Assembly: GCA_900548905.1 (NCBI GenBank)
Contig: URMK01000011.1
Coordinates: 1-64,000 of the forward strand
Origin: an uncultured Lachnospiraceae bacterium
GTDB lineage: Bacteria; Bacillota; Clostridia; Lachnospirales; Lachnospiraceae
Direction of reading: 5' to 3'
DNA: 64,000 nucleotides
In this document: piece by piece, positions 63,168 to 64,000 of the stretch
How positions within the stretch are numbered: the first letter of the stretch is position 1
How the letters are laid out: the number at the start of each line of letters is the position of its first letter
Position numbers and translations under genes: made by a program
The notes under the pieces: generated by a model
What the model saw: only the letters and a program-made list of their open reading frames with translations
Databases searched by the model: none
What the model was told of the DNA's origin: nothing

Positions 63168-63279
63168 TATCCACCAACTTATCTATTTAATAATTTATGT
63201 AACTGTTCAAAACCTTTATTGTGTGCAGAACGTTCATATAGTCCATTATATTTATGCAGAGACAATTTACTATTATTCT

Positions 63280-63308
63280 ATCATATAATCCTTCACCAAT
63301 TAATGCAA
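63280..63308 (-). promoter_or_regulatory. Probable promoter of the pel operon
   Basis: On the minus strand, TTGCAT (63303-63308), a 17-nt spacer and TATGAT (63280-63285), leaving a leader of about 105 nt before pelD. The leader contains GAACAGTTAC (63200-63209), a decamer also seen in other spacers of this window. No c-di-GMP riboswitch fold is evident. Confidence 0.5.
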
Positions 63309-63360
63309 ACCAAAAATGAAGCAGAATAATTGTCAAACATTACTGTTGGGTAATCTGTAC

Positions 63361-63393
63361 AAAAAAACAGGTATGGGTTTTCCATACCTGTTT
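63361..63393 (-). terminator. Terminator of the rpoC transcript
   Basis: A perfect 12-bp stem, AAACAGGTATGG with its complement (63365-63376 and 63382-63393), 5-nt loop, followed on the minus strand by at least seven U. It separates the rpoBC transcript from the pel operon. Confidence 0.9.
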
Positions 63394-63402
63394 ATAAATC
63401 AA

Positions 63403-64000
63403 CTATTCATTGTCCGCGATAGAAGCCGCCAGTTCATCCGCTTCTTCCCCGCCTTCATAATCATCCGCTTCCTCCGTGATGATATCCACTTCCTCATCCG
63501 GCAGCAAATCTTCATCCATGCCTTCATCAAAATTGAACTCATCATCCAGATCCAGCATATCATCCATTGCAATGTCCGTATTCAGGTGAACATCACGATA
63601 ACGCTTCATACCGGTTCCTGCAGGAATCAGTTTACCGATGATTACGTTTTCCTTCAGACCGATAAGAGGGTCCACCTTACCCTTAATAGCCGCTTCCGTA
63701 AGAACCTTGGTGGTTTCCTGGAAGGATGCTGCGGACAGGAAAGAGTTGGTGGCCAGCGCCGCCTTGGTGATACCAAGCAGTATCTGCTTGCCGTCCGCGG
63801 GCTGTTTTTCCTCTGCAACCAGTTCTTCATTCAGGTCTTCGTAATCCAGTGCGTCCACAAGAGTTCCGGGAAGGTATTCCGTATCCCCGCTGTCTTCCAC
63901 ACGCACCTTTTTCAGCATCTGACGTACAATCACTTCGATATGCTTGTCACTGATATCAACACCCTGCAGGCGGTATACACGCTGTACTTCACGAAGCATG
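63403..64000 (-). CDS. rpoC: DNA-directed RNA polymerase subunit beta', C-terminal part
   Basis: The last ~199 residues of beta-prime; the gene continues past the window edge. VYRLQGVDISDKHIEVIVRQ, GITKAALATNSFLSAASFQE and VIIGKLIPAGTGMKRYRD are diagnostic. An acidic tail (DEEVDIITEEADDYEGGEE) ends the protein. Confidence 0.98.
   Translation of the reverse strand, partial: MLREVQRVYRLQGVDISDKHIEVIVRQMLKKVRVEDSGDTEYLPGTLVDALDYEDLNEELVAEEKQPADGKQILLGITKAALATNSFLSAASFQETTKVLTEAAIKGKVDPLIGLKENVIIGKLIPAGTGMKRYRDVHLNTDIAMDDMLDLDDEFNFDEGMDEDLLPDEEVDIITEEADDYEGGEEADELAASIADNE

Noticed and set aside
63168..63402. c-di-GMP riboswitch upstream of pelD
   Set aside because: The leader is only about 105 nt, AT-rich and lacks the GEMM motifs; control by c-di-GMP is more likely at the protein level through PelD.

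Overview
This window looks like chromosome from a Gram-positive member of the Clostridia, most likely the Lachnospiraceae. The basis is the zinc-type S14 and zinc-binding adenylate kinase, the S10-spc-alpha gene order with a KOW protein between map and infA, strong AGGAGG-type ribosome binding sites, sigma-A promoters, LplABC-type sugar uptake and a Gram-positive style pel locus. Species cannot be fixed from this window. Almost every gene is on the minus strand, so transcription runs from high to low coordinates. I found no rRNA, tRNA, CRISPR array, IS element or prophage.

Region 1 (1-16,720) is a carbohydrate utilisation island with two minus-strand operons. Each has a divergent AraC-type regulator upstream, and the two regulators are paralogues. 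Operon A (15,372 to 5,784) holds a GH43-like enzyme, two LplB/LplC-type permeases, a lipoprotein binding protein, a DUF5107-TPR protein and a clan GH-A glycosidase. Operon B (4,357 to 218) holds a GH105 unsaturated glycuronyl hydrolase, a GH112 phosphorylase and a TIM-barrel sugar isomerase/epimerase. GH105 plus GH112 suggests breakdown of rhamnogalacturonan-type oligosaccharides, with GH112 possibly acting on galactosyl-rhamnose. The regulator of operon A is frameshifted at a run of ten C.

Region 2 (16,758-34,086) is the complete S10-spc-alpha ribosomal protein superoperon from rpsJ to rplQ, including secY, adk, map, infA, rpmJ and rpoA. It has a good promoter at 34,058-34,086 and a terminator beyond rplQ.

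Region 3 (34,281-45,000) carries a NhaC-family transporter behind a lysine riboswitch (so probably a lysine transporter), an rRNA-type methyltransferase, a repeat-containing membrane protein, a DUF2752 protein, hypA and hypB, a DUF3048 lipoprotein, and an ECF sigma factor operon with an ABC exporter.

Region 4 (45,088-49,988) is the str operon (rpsL, rpsG, fusA, tuf). tuf has its own promoter, and there is a 52-bp tandem duplication of the fusA tail.

Region 5 (50,042-63,308) lies between rpsL and rpoC. It is a nine-gene pel exopolysaccharide operon: pelD, pelE, pelA (deacetylase type), pelF and pelG, followed by CotH, a VTC-type polyphosphate polymerase-like protein, DUF4956 and DUF4832. pelD carries a degenerate SDR domain at its N-terminus and a probable c-di-GMP I-site. 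pelG is split by a 4-bp tandem duplication, and a relic of a second pelA-like gene sits between pelA and pelF. This locus is the best candidate for an under-described system. The window ends inside rpoC.
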